Numbered from the stretch's first letter, positions 24,651 through 34,700 are shown. The stretch: 64,000 nt of DNA from an uncultured Oscillospiraceae bacterium (GCA_910577565.1 CAJTNJ010000001.1:1-64000), one strand, 5' to 3'. Notes: generated from the sequence alone by a model not told the origin. Program-made: numbers and translations.

Positions 24651-25841
24651 TCACATCTTTTTATTATATTTTAAACCTTCTATTTTAGCACTTTCTAAAT
24701 TTTTATCTGTCTTTTTTGAGTAGTTTTTATCAAAATAGTTCTTATTAAAATATATCGAAAAAATAAATATTAGCACAAAATTAATGCTTACCAAAATTGT
24801 ATTCGTCTCTACCATTCCATATATAAAATAAAATATTGTTATAACATACAGCTTTATTTGACCGTTTTTTTGAAGATTTTTAAAAAAAGCATAATATATA
24901 ATACCAATAATGATAAATAATATAATTCCATATCTAACTAAAAAATATATGTAATAATTATCAATAGACTGCCCAAATTGATCTACAATTTGCGACTCTT
25001 CCAATCCTATCTTCCCGGGTGTTGGGATCAATCTAACTTTATCATTTAAATATGTATGCCATATGTATGGTCTTCCTGACAACAATTCATTTACTTTATT
25101 CGTTATTTCTTTGCCGCATAATATAGAAATACCTATGCTGATTATAGACATTATAAAAAACATAAAACGCCCGATAAAAAGCAAAATCTTTCTCCTTTTA
25201 ATCCAACTCTCATTAATTAAACTAATTAGCAAAATCAATATTATCAATATAAATCCGGTCCTTGAATTTGTCTTAAAAAATATTATAAGTGAAATAAAAA
25301 AAGATATGCTTACAAAAATTAGCTTTTGAATGAAATTTTGAACAAAATAATACCCGCACAAAATTATGGGCAATAAAAACATAAATGCATTATTTGGGTG
25401 CTCAAATCCTAAAAAGCTTCTGGTTAAAACGCTGCCATCACTTACAGTTCTATACATAATATCTGGGTCATCTAATACACCAATGATAAAAAGAAATATG
25501 TGCACGCAAAAACAAATCATAGACGACACAAAAAAATATTTTATTATCTTGTTATAATCTGTATTGATAAATGTTAAAGCTAACATAAACGGTAAAATGA
25601 AATTAATATCTTGTGAAAAGCAAAGGCAAACTAATATAATTATTGATATTGGAAGCACTAAAGCACTCATATTACTAAGTTTTGTAAGCTTTGAGTATTT
25701 AAAATCTATAAAAACAACAGTTAAACATAAAATTGAAATCACAGCCAAAATGGCATAATAAAGTAATTCATCTTCTTTTCTTGTATCAACCATTATATAT
25801 TTAAGCGCTACATTTAAAAATACTATTATAGCTTGAATCAT
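24651..25841 (-). CDS. O-antigen ligase/Wzy-like polysaccharide polymerase
   Basis: A 396-residue integral membrane protein with about 11 hydrophobic segments. The large loop in the C-terminal half (roughly residues 240-300, with LLSGRPYIWHTYL and DNYYIYFLVRYGI) fits the Wzy/WaaL pattern, as does FFKTNSRTGFILI. Such proteins polymerise or attach glycan repeat units at the outer face of the membrane. Sequence conservation in this family is low, so the call rests on topology, these short motifs and the two adjacent GT4 genes. It is probably the last gene of a three-gene operon. Confidence 0.65.
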   Translation of the reverse strand: MIQAIIVFLNVALKYIMVDTRKEDELLYYAILAVISILCLTVVFIDFKYSKLTKLSNMSALVLPISIIILVCLCFSQDINFILPFMLALTFINTDYNKIIKYFFVSSMICFCVHIFLFIIGVLDDPDIMYRTVSDGSVLTRSFLGFEHPNNAFMFLLPIILCGYYFVQNFIQKLIFVSISFFISLIIFFKTNSRTGFILIILILLISLINESWIKRRKILLFIGRFMFFIMSIISIGISILCGKEITNKVNELLSGRPYIWHTYLNDKVRLIPTPGKIGLEESQIVDQFGQSIDNYYIYFLVRYGIILFIIIGIIYYAFFKNLQKNGQIKLYVITIFYFIYGMVETNTILVSINFVLIFIFSIYFNKNYFDKNYSKKTDKNLESAKIEGLKYNKKM

Positions 25842-25860
25842 GCCTTTTATATCCTCTTTA

Positions 25861-27000
25861 TCATTTGTTTTTTCTCATTAAATTCTTAAATATTTTCAAT
25901 AGATTGTTTGAAGCTGACTTTATATCATATCCACACCCAACCACTTTGCTTGACGTATCTTCTCTTTTTATATTAGAATTATTAATTATTATTTTAGCCC
26001 ACTCTTTAGCCGACTTTTTAAGAGATATAAACTCTAGAAGTTTTGTTATCTTAACTTCTCTCGGAACAACCGTAGAAGTAAAGCACGGCAAACCAGCCGC
26101 TTGAGCCTCAATTAACACTATACCTAAACCTTCAAGCAACGAAGGCAAAACAAACACATCCATTGCTTGCAAATATTTATATTGGTCTTGCTTAAACCCT
26201 AAAAATTTTACTTTGTCACTAATTCCCAAATTAAAAACTTTATCTTTAATATCATCCATAGTTGGCCCATCGCCTACAATTATCAAACAAGATTTTGGAT
26301 TGAGCTCTAATATTTCTTTGAATATATCTATTAAAAACCCATAGTTTTTTTGACTAACAAAACGACCAATATCACCAACAACAAATAAATCTTCTATTAA
26401 AAGCTTCTTTCTCATTTGGTTTCTTATAAAGCTATTGTATCTAAACTTTTCTACGTCTATGCCGTTTGGGATAATATGAAATTTATCTGAGTTTGATATT
26501 TTTTTACCAAACAACCAAATACCTGCTTCCTTAGAGCATGCGAAATAATCTGTGGTATATTTTCTAAGAAGCGGCTTAAAACAATTACCAATAAATCTAT
26601 TTATAAAATTAGATGATTGAAAACCAATAGAATGAGAATGAGAAATTCTTGTTTTAATTCCAAACTCCTTTGCCTTTTTCAAAACAAGAAAGTTTTTTGA
26701 TGAGGCATTTAAATGCACAATATCATAGTTATTATGTAATTTGAAAAATTCAAAAAGTGCTTTTGATTGTCTAATAAAATCAATTGGCTTTGAAAGCCAA
26801 ATATTTTTAAGTCTATGCACAGTAACACCCATTTTCGTAAAATCACCGTCCAAAGAAGTATCACTGCCGCTATCAAGGCACAAAATTTCTGCCTCGATTT
26901 CAACATTTCCTAAAAATTTTATTGTATTACACAAAAAAGTATGTATTCCACCGCAACCAACTTCATCCGTAAAAAATAATACTCTAATTTTGTTCTCCAA
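25861..27000 (-). CDS. Glycosyltransferase family 4 (EpsF-like)
   Basis: A GT-B-fold retaining glycosyltransferase of about 379 residues. The N-terminal domain starts IRVLFFTDEVGCGGIHTFL and has DIVHLNASSKNFLVLKKAK and SHSHSIGF; the C-terminal donor domain has VVGDIGRFVSQKNYGFLI, LIIVGDGP, KVKFLGFKQD and the ExxG...E region LLEGLGIVLIEAQAAGLP. It resembles EpsF-like exopolysaccharide enzymes; donor and acceptor are unknown. TTG 27000 (GAGG 9 bases upstream) gives the best-spaced start, though the frame extends to 27015. It lies 20 bases before the Wzy-like gene. Confidence 0.8.
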   Translation of the reverse strand: MENKIRVLFFTDEVGCGGIHTFLCNTIKFLGNVEIEAEILCLDSGSDTSLDGDFTKMGVTVHRLKNIWLSKPIDFIRQSKALFEFFKLHNNYDIVHLNASSKNFLVLKKAKEFGIKTRISHSHSIGFQSSNFINRFIGNCFKPLLRKYTTDYFACSKEAGIWLFGKKISNSDKFHIIPNGIDVEKFRYNSFIRNQMRKKLLIEDLFVVGDIGRFVSQKNYGFLIDIFKEILELNPKSCLIIVGDGPTMDDIKDKVFNLGISDKVKFLGFKQDQYKYLQAMDVFVLPSLLEGLGIVLIEAQAAGLPCFTSTVVPREVKITKLLEFISLKKSAKEWAKIIINNSNIKREDTSSKVVGCGYDIKSASNNLLKIFKNLMRKNK

Positions 27001-27025
27001 TTTAATCATCCTCAAATTAAATAAT

Positions 27026-28165
27026 TTAATAATTATCTAAATATACACCTTGAATTGCATTTATCATTTTATCTATTAAAAACCTATTCATAAAGTCAGA
27101 TCTTATCTTTTGATAAGAATATTTATCCTTATTATAAAGCATATTGCACACTGTTTCACACCCTTTTTGAATATTGCTAGCCTCAAAAAGTTCTCCATTT
27201 AACCCAGGTATTACCACCTCATCATTTCCCATAACCTTAGTTGCAGCAATGGGAACTCCCGCACATAAAGATTCTATTAAACAATAAGGCATAGACTCAT
27301 TTAATGATGTAAACAAAAATAAGTCAAAATCTTTCACTATACTTTGTACATCATTACTAAAACCTAAAAGATGTACATTTTTATCTATGTCATTGTCAAA
27401 AACATACTTTTTTATTTCATTAAACAATGGTCCATCGCCAACATACACAAAATGTGTATTTGGAATCTTTTCTATGACCATTTTTGCTATTTTAACAAAA
27501 ACAAACGGTTCTTTTTGACTATCTAATCTTGACGTAACTCCAACAATCAAACAATCTTCATCAAGGCCAAGCTCGCTTTTTATAGAGTAGCTGTCATTTT
27601 TGTTATAATCAGATATTCCATTATATATGACTTTGAATTTATCAAAACTATCAATATTATTTCTAAGTGCTTCATTTTTTTCGCCATTAGACACATTAAA
27701 AGTCATAGTAGTTGCATGCTTGCTAAGCCACCGCTCTATTTTTATAAACAACAGCCTTTTCTTTCTTGAAAAATTATTTTTTTGAAATGAATATGCATGA
27801 GGAGTATAATATATCTTTTTAACGCCAAGTCTTTTTGCTGCATATCTACCGATCACACCGGCCTTGGAACTGTGACAGTGAATAATATCTGGCTTGAATT
27901 CTTTTATGACTTGTTTTGTTTCTTTAATAGCTTTTATATCTGCCTTAATATCAATTTCACGAACAAGATATGAAGACTTTTTTAATGTTGCTATTTTTGA
28001 AAGATTGGTTATGGAATACTTAAATGAATCATCGGCTCTTTTTTCTCCATAAAGCAGCATTATTTCAAATTTTTCTTTATCAAGCCAATTAATAAGATCA
28101 ACAATATGTCGCCTTACGCCACCTCCCATAGCTTCGACAACAAACAAAACTTTTTGCTTTTTCAT
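27026..28165 (-). CDS. Glycosyltransferase family 4
   Basis: A second GT4 enzyme, about 379 residues from ATG 28165, which follows GGAGGAATA; the frame extends 12 codons further without an RBS. Domains are the N-terminal VLFVVEAMGGGVRRHIVDL with IIHCHSSKAGVIGRYAAK and TPHAYSFQ, and the donor domain with GVTSRLDSQKEP, FVYVGDGP, VHLLGFSNDV and the SLNESMPYCLIESLCAGVPI acidic motif. The paired GT4 genes plus Wzy suggest assembly of a short repeat unit. A GT4 first-step enzyme or a lipid-phosphate sugar transferase is not in the window. Confidence 0.82.
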   Translation of the reverse strand: MKKQKVLFVVEAMGGGVRRHIVDLINWLDKEKFEIMLLYGEKRADDSFKYSITNLSKIATLKKSSYLVREIDIKADIKAIKETKQVIKEFKPDIIHCHSSKAGVIGRYAAKRLGVKKIYYTPHAYSFQKNNFSRKKRLLFIKIERWLSKHATTMTFNVSNGEKNEALRNNIDSFDKFKVIYNGISDYNKNDSYSIKSELGLDEDCLIVGVTSRLDSQKEPFVFVKIAKMVIEKIPNTHFVYVGDGPLFNEIKKYVFDNDIDKNVHLLGFSNDVQSIVKDFDLFLFTSLNESMPYCLIESLCAGVPIAATKVMGNDEVVIPGLNGELFEASNIQKGCETVCNMLYNKDKYSYQKIRSDFMNRFLIDKMINAIQGVYLDNY

Positions 28166-28592
28166 TATTCCTCCACAAACTAAAATATACTTAAAAAACA
28201 ATTATAATTATACAAAAAACTTTGCTTTTTTTCAAATTTTTATAAAATCCGCATAATGCCTAAAAACAAGGTTTTAAGATATATCATATATATGAAAAAA
28301 GCACATTAAAAAAATAGAAAAAATACTCAAAATTATCTGAACAAATATATCAACACATTAAAATAAATCAGCATATGTTTCAAAAAGCATCCAAAAAATT
28401 TTCAAACCGTTTTTGCAATTTATAAGCATGATTGGTTTAGTTTTTAAAAGCTAATTAACATCAGATATATGCTACAAAAAATCGATTTAAATAATAATCT
28501 ATATTTATCTCATCCAAATTCAAAAAGCAACAGCTTTCCTTTAAAAAGGTAAACTGCTGCTTTTGTTAATCTTATAGCAAATTAAATATAAA
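28166..28592. other. AT-rich intergenic region upstream of the glycan genes
   Basis: No gene is supportable. The region presumably contains the promoter of the GT4-GT4-Wzy operon (minus strand), but no hexamer pair stood out. The only clear structure is the terminator at 28522-28565. Confidence 0.4.
28522..28565. terminator. Terminator after the phage-like genes
   Basis: AAAAAGCAACAGCTTTCCTTT pairs with AAAGGTAAACTGCTGCTTTTG over about 20 positions with a few mismatches. T-runs flank both sides. It lies directly 3' of the holin-like gene on the minus strand. Confidence 0.75.
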
Positions 28593-28919
28593 TTATTTAG
28601 GTAGTTTTGTTGGCAATTCTTTAATATCATCAACTAACCTTGTTGCTATACCGTTACCACCAAGCTCATGATAGCTTTTATATATTGCATCAACAAGTTG
28701 TATAGAACAAACCGAACAAAATCCTGCTTCCATACATTTCGCATGCTCCTTTACTATCTCTGATTTCAAAAGAGCTAAGACGCCAAGCTTTAAATTCTTT
28801 TCTATTTCTTTTTCTCTTTTATAGTTATTCCAAATTAATCCGCACAGAAATGCCATAAAAGCTGTAATTCCCCAAATAATAATTGGTTCAATATACGTTT
28901 TCATTATATCTATTTCCAT
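28593..28919 (-). CDS. Phage holin-like/minor structural protein
   Basis: A 108-residue protein with one N-terminal membrane helix (IEPIIIWGITAFMAFLCGLIW), a short charged region, and the C-terminal block YKSYHELGGNGIATRLVDDIKELPT. To my recollection this LGGNGxxxxLVDxxxxLPT tail, together with one helix and small size, is common in proteins encoded in the tail/lysis regions of clostridial prophages, often annotated as holin or minor structural protein. Its neighbour is a phage baseplate-type protein. No endolysin, capsid, terminase or integrase gene is present. An in-frame second ATG six codons in is also a possible start. Confidence 0.6.
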   Translation of the reverse strand: MEIDIMKTYIEPIIIWGITAFMAFLCGLIWNNYKREKEIEKNLKLGVLALLKSEIVKEHAKCMEAGFCSVCSIQLVDAIYKSYHELGGNGIATRLVDDIKELPTKLPK

Positions 28920-29077
28920 AAATATATAACACCACTTTATTAAATAAAATTAACTTAATATGCTAATGCATACCATAAATACTAATGCTAATCATTGTTT
29001 TATAAAATTTATTAATTTTGATTTATATAGTCTAATTATAGAGAATATTTTTCTAATTATTTTTATTGCTTCCATGA

Positions 29078-30532
29078 TTATCCGCCAAAAACAATGCTTT
29101 GAATATATGCTTTAAGGTTTTGAGGATAGTTTAGAGTCAAACTAGACGGATTAACTGAATTGGTTGTAGTAATCTTTGTAGAACCTTCTATAGCAAACAA
29201 GCTGTTTAAAACTTCCTGCAAATTATCATCAAGATCAATTACCACATTCTCGTTAAGCGAATATAGAATAACTAAAGGTGTGCCTGAAGTATATTGATTT
29301 AATACCCATTGCTGAAAAATTTCTGGTGTTGGATATAATGTTTTATCAACACGGAACTCTGGTCTATCAGATATATTATCTCCTCCACCCATAGCTGCAC
29401 CTATGATTGTTTCATTCCAAATGCTTGCTACATAATTAAAATGGGTAGACTTTATTATTGTAGAATTTCCAAGAGCATAAGCTTTTTCACACTGATATAA
29501 TACGGTAGATGATATTTCAGCATATCTTTTATATGTTTCCGATCCATCCAATGTTATGCTATTAACCCTTTTTATATATTTCCATCTTTTATCGTCAAAA
29601 ATCTCAATTGAATCATAAATATCCCCACATTTTTTTAATGGTAATGGATCTGGATATTTTATTTTATCTGTTGCTAAGATGTTAATTTCATAGTTTTGGT
29701 CTATCTTACCATCACTACTCTCGAATTTTAAAGTAAGTGGACTGATAACATGAGATATGCTGCAAGGATTATCCATTGATGGCACACTGCTTAAAACACT
29801 ATTTCCGTCTATAGCTATGTTATATATTGGTCCTTTCACCGAGTCTAAGGCTAATATCGGATAACCGCTTGCTGATGCATATGGTTGATTTGCTTTTTTA
29901 TAAAGTTCTTCAATTAATTGCTCGGTCGATACTTCACCCGGATCTCCTTTTTCGCCCTTATCGCCTTTTTCTCCTTGTGCTCCGTCTTTACCGTCAGCGC
30001 CATCTTTACCATCTGTTCCATCTTTACCATCAGCACCGTTTTTGCCATTAAATTCACCATTATCTCTCATTTCAATAAGGGAATTTGCGGTTGAATTTGC
30101 ATATTCAGCTGAAAGGTAGGCTTCTTTAGTAGCATTTTCAATATCTTTGAACTCGTTTGAACTTACCATAGCTTCACCGTTAAATACAGAAGACATAACT
30201 ATAACATAAAATTTAGTGCTCGAAATTAATTGATCATTTTTTGATAATTTGATCTCACAGCAGCAATTCCCTTCACATGTAAAGCACTGGTTAGAAAATA
30301 CAATAACTATAACATTATCTTCTACAGTTGCTTCCTTAACCACCTGAGTACCATCGGGCTTACTTAAACAGTAACTTACAACTGTATCAGAATCAATAAT
30401 CGCATCTTCACCGTTATTAAGCAAATTTATTTTTACTACACGAGTGCCCTCATCACCCTTAACCGCATAAATCTTTGTGATAATTGTTTGCTCTGCATTA
30501 AGTTCAAGTGTAAGCTTTTGTATGTTTTGCAA
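29078..30532 (-). CDS. Phage baseplate upper protein (BppU-like) with collagen-like repeats
   Basis: A 484-residue protein. The N-terminal 125 or so residues (QKLTLELNAEQTIITKIYAVKGDEGTRVVKINLLNNGE, DTVVSYCLSKPDGTQVV) resemble the BppU N-terminal domain that attaches receptor-binding proteins to siphophage baseplates. After a helical linker comes an uninterrupted run of about 13 Gly-X-Y triplets (around residues 166-204), rich in Asp and Lys, as in trimeric phage fibre stalks. The C-terminal 270 residues are not recognised and may be the host-binding domain. The start is TTG 30532 behind AAGGAGG. It lies 160 bases upstream of the holin-like gene in the same direction. Confidence 0.72.
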   Translation of the reverse strand: MQNIQKLTLELNAEQTIITKIYAVKGDEGTRVVKINLLNNGEDAIIDSDTVVSYCLSKPDGTQVVKEATVEDNVIVIVFSNQCFTCEGNCCCEIKLSKNDQLISSTKFYVIVMSSVFNGEAMVSSNEFKDIENATKEAYLSAEYANSTANSLIEMRDNGEFNGKNGADGKDGTDGKDGADGKDGAQGEKGDKGEKGDPGEVSTEQLIEELYKKANQPYASASGYPILALDSVKGPIYNIAIDGNSVLSSVPSMDNPCSISHVISPLTLKFESSDGKIDQNYEINILATDKIKYPDPLPLKKCGDIYDSIEIFDDKRWKYIKRVNSITLDGSETYKRYAEISSTVLYQCEKAYALGNSTIIKSTHFNYVASIWNETIIGAAMGGGDNISDRPEFRVDKTLYPTPEIFQQWVLNQYTSGTPLVILYSLNENVVIDLDDNLQEVLNSLFAIEGSTKITTTNSVNPSSLTLNYPQNLKAYIQSIVFGG

Positions 30533-30755
30533 AGTTTTCCTCCTTTTCTCTCCCCTATTTATAACTCCCCCTCACTAAGTGCTAATAATAAAAAAATGTT
30601 GCACTAAATAGTACAACTTTTTAATCATTCCTAATTTTTAAATATTTGATGTTACAATATAGATTAAAACAATAATTTATAATAAAGTTAATTTTAACAT
30701 AACTATATATAACGATATCTTTAAAAACAAACTTATTATATTACTAATAAAAGAT

Positions 30756-31798
30756 TAAGACAACACCACACAGTAGGCAAAATAAAAAATATTGTATAAT
30801 AAAACTATGAATAAGCAAATGACACTATCGTATTTCTATCATGAATTAGCACAGACGAAAACAAGTAAAAAATCCTTTTTAAAACAGATGAAACAATACT
30901 ACCATTGAACAAGTGGATAGGGATCATCAAGCCATACTATTATAAAGGAGATCGAGGCAACAAGCCTTACGACATTGAACTGATACTTCGTATTTACATC
31001 TTGCAAAACCTTTGTAGTTTGTTCGACATGATGATGACAGATGGGATTTACAGTCGAGCTTTTTTGGAATTCTGCGAAGCAGACTCATTAAACCAGGTTA
31101 CGGATGGAGACACTATAGGAATATTTCGCAACATACTATTGAAAAACGGCATAAAAAACTGTTTTTACAGGTAGTCAAAATAATGCTTCAAAAAGACTTA
31201 ATTCTGAAGAGAAGCACAATTGTAGATTCAACGGTTATAAAGCGCATGTCGGTGTTGATAGCAAAACGGAATTAGTGCATACGGTAAAAGTAACATCAGC
31301 GAATGTGCACGACGTAATAGTCATGTGCCCGATTTATTGACGGGTGATGAAACTTTTGTATACGAAGATAGCGACTGTGTTGAAGGAGATAAGCGAGGAA
31401 ATGCGGTTGTAAAAAATAAGTGTGGGAAGAAAATTCAATATAAAATAAACAAACGGCCATCACAAATGAGGAAACTATCAAAAGATGAGCAATATCGGGC
31501 GAAAAAAATAGAACACCAAAAATCATCAATACGAGCAAAGGTAGAGCACGTATTCGGGGTAGTCAAAAAACTTTTCAAACATCCAAAAACACGATACCAA
31601 AAGAATGAAAAACAGACACAAAAAATGGATATGATTTTTGCGTTGGCAAACCTTTATTTAGCTGACAAAAAAACTAAGTTGGCTTAATTAAATTTGCCAT
31701 TATGACATAATTACAGCGAAACATCAATGGAAAACCTGGCGTTTTTTCTTTTTCACTATTTTAGCAGCCGTTTTTGGCTACTGTGAGATATTGCCTTA
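30756..31798 (+). mobile_element. Degraded IS5-family insertion sequence
   Basis: About 1.04 kb bounded by imperfect 27-base inverted repeats: TAAGACAACACCACACAGTA at 30756 and, on the other strand, TAAGGCAATATCTCACAGTA ending at 31798, identical at roughly 20 of 27 positions. TTAA overlaps both outer edges, consistent with a 4-bp target duplication. The body encodes a broken IS5-type transposase. The element separates the phage remnant from the housekeeping block that follows. Confidence 0.8.
30807..31687 (+). pseudogene. IS5-family transposase, frameshifted and internally deleted
   Basis: Successive plus-strand frames give MNKQMTLSYFYHELAQTK, then (frameshift near 30900) LNKWIGIIKPYYYKGDRGNKPYDIELILRI, then RSTIVDSTVI (first DDE Asp), directly followed by KAHVGVDSKTELVHTVKVTSANVHD, then another frameshift, then TGDETFVYEDSDCVEG and IEHQKSSIRAKVEHVFGVVKKLF with the final Glu. 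The stretch that normally lies between VDST and KAHVGVD (20 or so residues) is missing, and there are at least three frame changes. No functional transposase can be made. Confidence 0.85.
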
Positions 31799-31825
31799 AA
31801 TATACATAATATTCATTCCATTTGC

Positions 31826-33406
31826 TTACTTGGGCGCAAACCTTTTCATAATTGCAAAAGCAACGCGTATTCCATCAACAGCAGCGCTCATAATCCCTCC
31901 AGCATAACCCGCTCCTTCACCACAAGGATATATACCACAACAGGACGTAAAATTTTCATCACGCACTATTCTTACCGGCGAACTTGTTCTTGTCTCAGGA
32001 GCCGTTATTATAGAATCAGGTGATGCAAAACCAGGCAATTTCTTGTCAAAAGCTCTTAATCCAATTTTTAACATGTCATTAACATATGATGGGAAAAGCT
32101 GACTTATATCTGCAGGTGTAGTGCCACATGCATATGTTTGTTTAACCCGACCTTCTTTATAAGTCGATCCATTTAAATATGAATCTACAATTGCTATGGG
32201 AGCGAAGTAACAACTACCAGCTAATTTAAACGCACATCTTTCTATTTCACGTTGAAAATTAACACCATCTAAAGGTTTGTTTCCAAAGTCTTTTGGTGAC
32301 ACGCCCACAACAACGGCAGAATTAGAATTCTTACCGTTGCGTGCATATTCGCTCATTCCATTTGTTACCACTCCAAAAGCTTCTGAAGAAGATGGCACAA
32401 CTACTCCTCCGGGACACATGCAAAAAGTATAAACCCCTCTATCACCAGTTCTGTAGGAATATGTATATTCACCTTTTGGAAGCAACTTATGTCCGGCATA
32501 TTTGCCATAAAGCGCTCTATCTATCTCCTCTTGCAAATGTTCTATTCTAAAGCCTATTGAAAAAGATTTTGAAACAAGTTCAATTCCATTTTCAAGCAAC
32601 ATGCTAAAAGTATCACGAGCACTGTGTCCAATTGCAAGAACCAAAGCGTTTGTCTTGAGCTCTTGATCGTTTGTTTTAATCGAACTAAGCCTACCAAGAT
32701 TTAAATTTAAACTTTCTAGCTTTGTATCAAATCTAACTTCTGCACCCATTAATATGATCTCTTTGCGAATAGATTTTATTATGTTTCTAAGTAAATCTGT
32801 TCCTATATGAGGCTTAGACCGCATCGTTATGTCTTTTGGCGCTCCATGTTTTACAAACAAATCTAAAACCATGCTGCAAAACGGGTCATTAATCCTTGTT
32901 GTTAATTTACCATCAGAAAAAGTCCCGGCTCCACCCTCGCCAAATTGAACATTGGTTTGCTCATTTAATTTGCACTCACTCCAAAATTTTTCTACCTCTT
33001 GCACCCGTCTGTCAATATCAGATCCTCTTTCAATGACAATAGGTCTATATCCATATTTTGCAAGCATATATGCCGAAAATATTCCTGCAGGACCAAACCC
33101 TACTATTATCGGCCTTCCAACAAGTTTCTCATTGCCAAATTCTGGCTTGATAGTTTCTTTTGATTTTAAAACAACTCGCAAATTATTTTTTGCAACTAAC
33201 TTTTCAAGCTTTTCGTCTTTTAACTCTATAAAAACCGTACAAGCAATTTTTATGTCGTTTTTCTTTCTCGCATCAATCGACTTTTTTATAACGCTTGCAT
33301 TTTTTATATCATCGAATTTTATGGCAAGCATTTTAATGGCTTTGTTAATTGCTGCTTGATCATCTTTTCCCAAACCAATGTTTATTTGAGATACTAAAAT
33401 TGGCAT
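31826..33406 (-). CDS. FAD-dependent oxidoreductase (COG2509-like)
   Basis: A 526-residue flavoprotein. An N-terminal domain of about 95 residues precedes the FAD-binding Rossmann motif RPIIVGFGPAGIFSAYMLAKYG (near residue 98) with VIERGSDIDRR. QFGEGGAGTFSDGKLTTRI, ALVLAIGHSARDTF and the C-terminal CGEGAGYAGGIMSAAVDG are characteristic of uncharacterised FAD-dependent dehydrogenases widespread in Clostridia. The substrate is unknown. It is 31 bases downstream of the ybbR gene and could be read through from it. The IS5-like element ends 28 bases beyond its stop, so the insertion lies close to but outside the gene. Confidence 0.8.
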   Translation of the reverse strand: MPILVSQINIGLGKDDQAAINKAIKMLAIKFDDIKNASVIKKSIDARKKNDIKIACTVFIELKDEKLEKLVAKNNLRVVLKSKETIKPEFGNEKLVGRPIIVGFGPAGIFSAYMLAKYGYRPIVIERGSDIDRRVQEVEKFWSECKLNEQTNVQFGEGGAGTFSDGKLTTRINDPFCSMVLDLFVKHGAPKDITMRSKPHIGTDLLRNIIKSIRKEIILMGAEVRFDTKLESLNLNLGRLSSIKTNDQELKTNALVLAIGHSARDTFSMLLENGIELVSKSFSIGFRIEHLQEEIDRALYGKYAGHKLLPKGEYTYSYRTGDRGVYTFCMCPGGVVVPSSSEAFGVVTNGMSEYARNGKNSNSAVVVGVSPKDFGNKPLDGVNFQREIERCAFKLAGSCYFAPIAIVDSYLNGSTYKEGRVKQTYACGTTPADISQLFPSYVNDMLKIGLRAFDKKLPGFASPDSIITAPETRTSSPVRIVRDENFTSCCGIYPCGEGAGYAGGIMSAAVDGIRVAFAIMKRFAPK

Positions 33407-33437
33407 TATAATCTGTTACCTCTTGTGATTTTATAAA

Positions 33438-34700
33438 CTAAATTTTCTTTGCAGTTACCGAACAACTATATTCTCCAATTCCCCATACACCATTTTTTGT
33501 TACAATACCAATCGCAACAGGAACAATTTGCTTGCCTTCTTTAATTCCAACATTTGTCAAATCCGCTGTAGCTGTAATATCTGCCTCGCTAATGCTGTCT
33601 ATCATATTTGAAAGTCCAACAATCCGAACATTTTTTATAGCAGTAGTATCAATATTAACATTATAATCTTCGGGAACATTGCTTAGTTGTATTTGTTTAA
33701 CTGTAAATGATCTATCACTCCACTGGCTGCTATCAAAAGATACAACCGCTGTTGTCACCTGATCTACATTTTTATAACCTGAAGCAAGTGCTATTTGAAA
33801 TGTAAAATTCGTTCCAATGTCAAGCTCTCTCATATCAATATATCCAAGGTTAATTTCATTTAAATTTTTTATGTTTTCGGACTGTCCCGCCACATTTATA
33901 CCACCCGGCGAAATCACGCTATTTAACAATTTAGTGTCAAGACTTGCAGGAGCATTTTTATACATAAACGTAAGCGGAACATATTTTTCTTCATAAACCG
34001 GTATCGTTATCTTAAAACTTATATCAGAATTATATTTAAATAAAGATGAACTCATATCTGTTCCGTCATTAGATATAAACTTTAAAGCAGCGTCATAGGT
34101 TCTTGATGCATTAAGAGTGCCAATAGCATCTGTTATAAGCTTTATAGACTCTAAACTGTCTATGCTCTGTTTTGGTCCACTAACAACCAAACGTTCCGGT
34201 TGACAAACTATTGTATCGCTTACATAACCTGACTCAATTTTGATATTTGGTGCTTCTGCCGTTAATGTAATCGTCTTGTTAGATGTGACATCAAATGTAA
34301 ACAATGATGACAAAGGTGTAATTTCGCCTAATGAAACATCATTTTGAGATTGCTTTAAATTGGCAACTAACGCTATATCATAAGTACCTGAATCTGTTAC
34401 ATTTATAAGCGAAACAGGCGTTACTGTTATGTCATTTTTTGTTATCATTCCTATTTTATAGCGAGGTCCCTTAACGTTTACACTCACAACCTCAGGCTCA
34501 ATTTTTGCTATGTCAAGGCCCAACTGCTCTGCCTGTGTATTTGACACATCTATTGATATGGGAATATTGCTGATTGTAATAGTGCTATAAGTATCGTTAA
34601 CCATTACTGTAACAAACCAAGCAACAACAGCAATCAAAACAGATATGCAAACTGTAAACCTATTGCTTGAAAAAAATCCGCCTAAAATATCTTTTTTCAT
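33438..34700 (-). CDS. cdaR: YbbR-domain protein, CdaA regulator
   Basis: A 420-residue protein with one N-terminal membrane helix (FTVCISVLIAVVAWFVTVMV) followed by tandem YbbR domains outside the membrane, each with recurring VxVxGPxxxI elements (VSVNVKGPRYKIG, RLVVSGPKQSIDSL, IRIVGLSNMIDSI-like segments). In Firmicutes such proteins (CdaR/YbbR) bind and modulate the diadenylate cyclase CdaA. It overlaps the cdaA stop by 4 bases (ATGA), as in many relatives, so the two are translationally coupled. Confidence 0.9.
   Translation of the reverse strand: MKKDILGGFFSSNRFTVCISVLIAVVAWFVTVMVNDTYSTITISNIPISIDVSNTQAEQLGLDIAKIEPEVVSVNVKGPRYKIGMITKNDITVTPVSLINVTDSGTYDIALVANLKQSQNDVSLGEITPLSSLFTFDVTSNKTITLTAEAPNIKIESGYVSDTIVCQPERLVVSGPKQSIDSLESIKLITDAIGTLNASRTYDAALKFISNDGTDMSSSLFKYNSDISFKITIPVYEEKYVPLTFMYKNAPASLDTKLLNSVISPGGINVAGQSENIKNLNEINLGYIDMRELDIGTNFTFQIALASGYKNVDQVTTAVVSFDSSQWSDRSFTVKQIQLSNVPEDYNVNIDTTAIKNVRIVGLSNMIDSISEADITATADLTNVGIKEGKQIVPVAIGIVTKNGVWGIGEYSCSVTAKKI

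Noticed and set aside
29943..30060. Tandem repeat in DNA that might be a non-coding satellite
   Set aside because: The repetition is explained by the Gly-X-Y codons of the collagen-like stalk in the baseplate protein.
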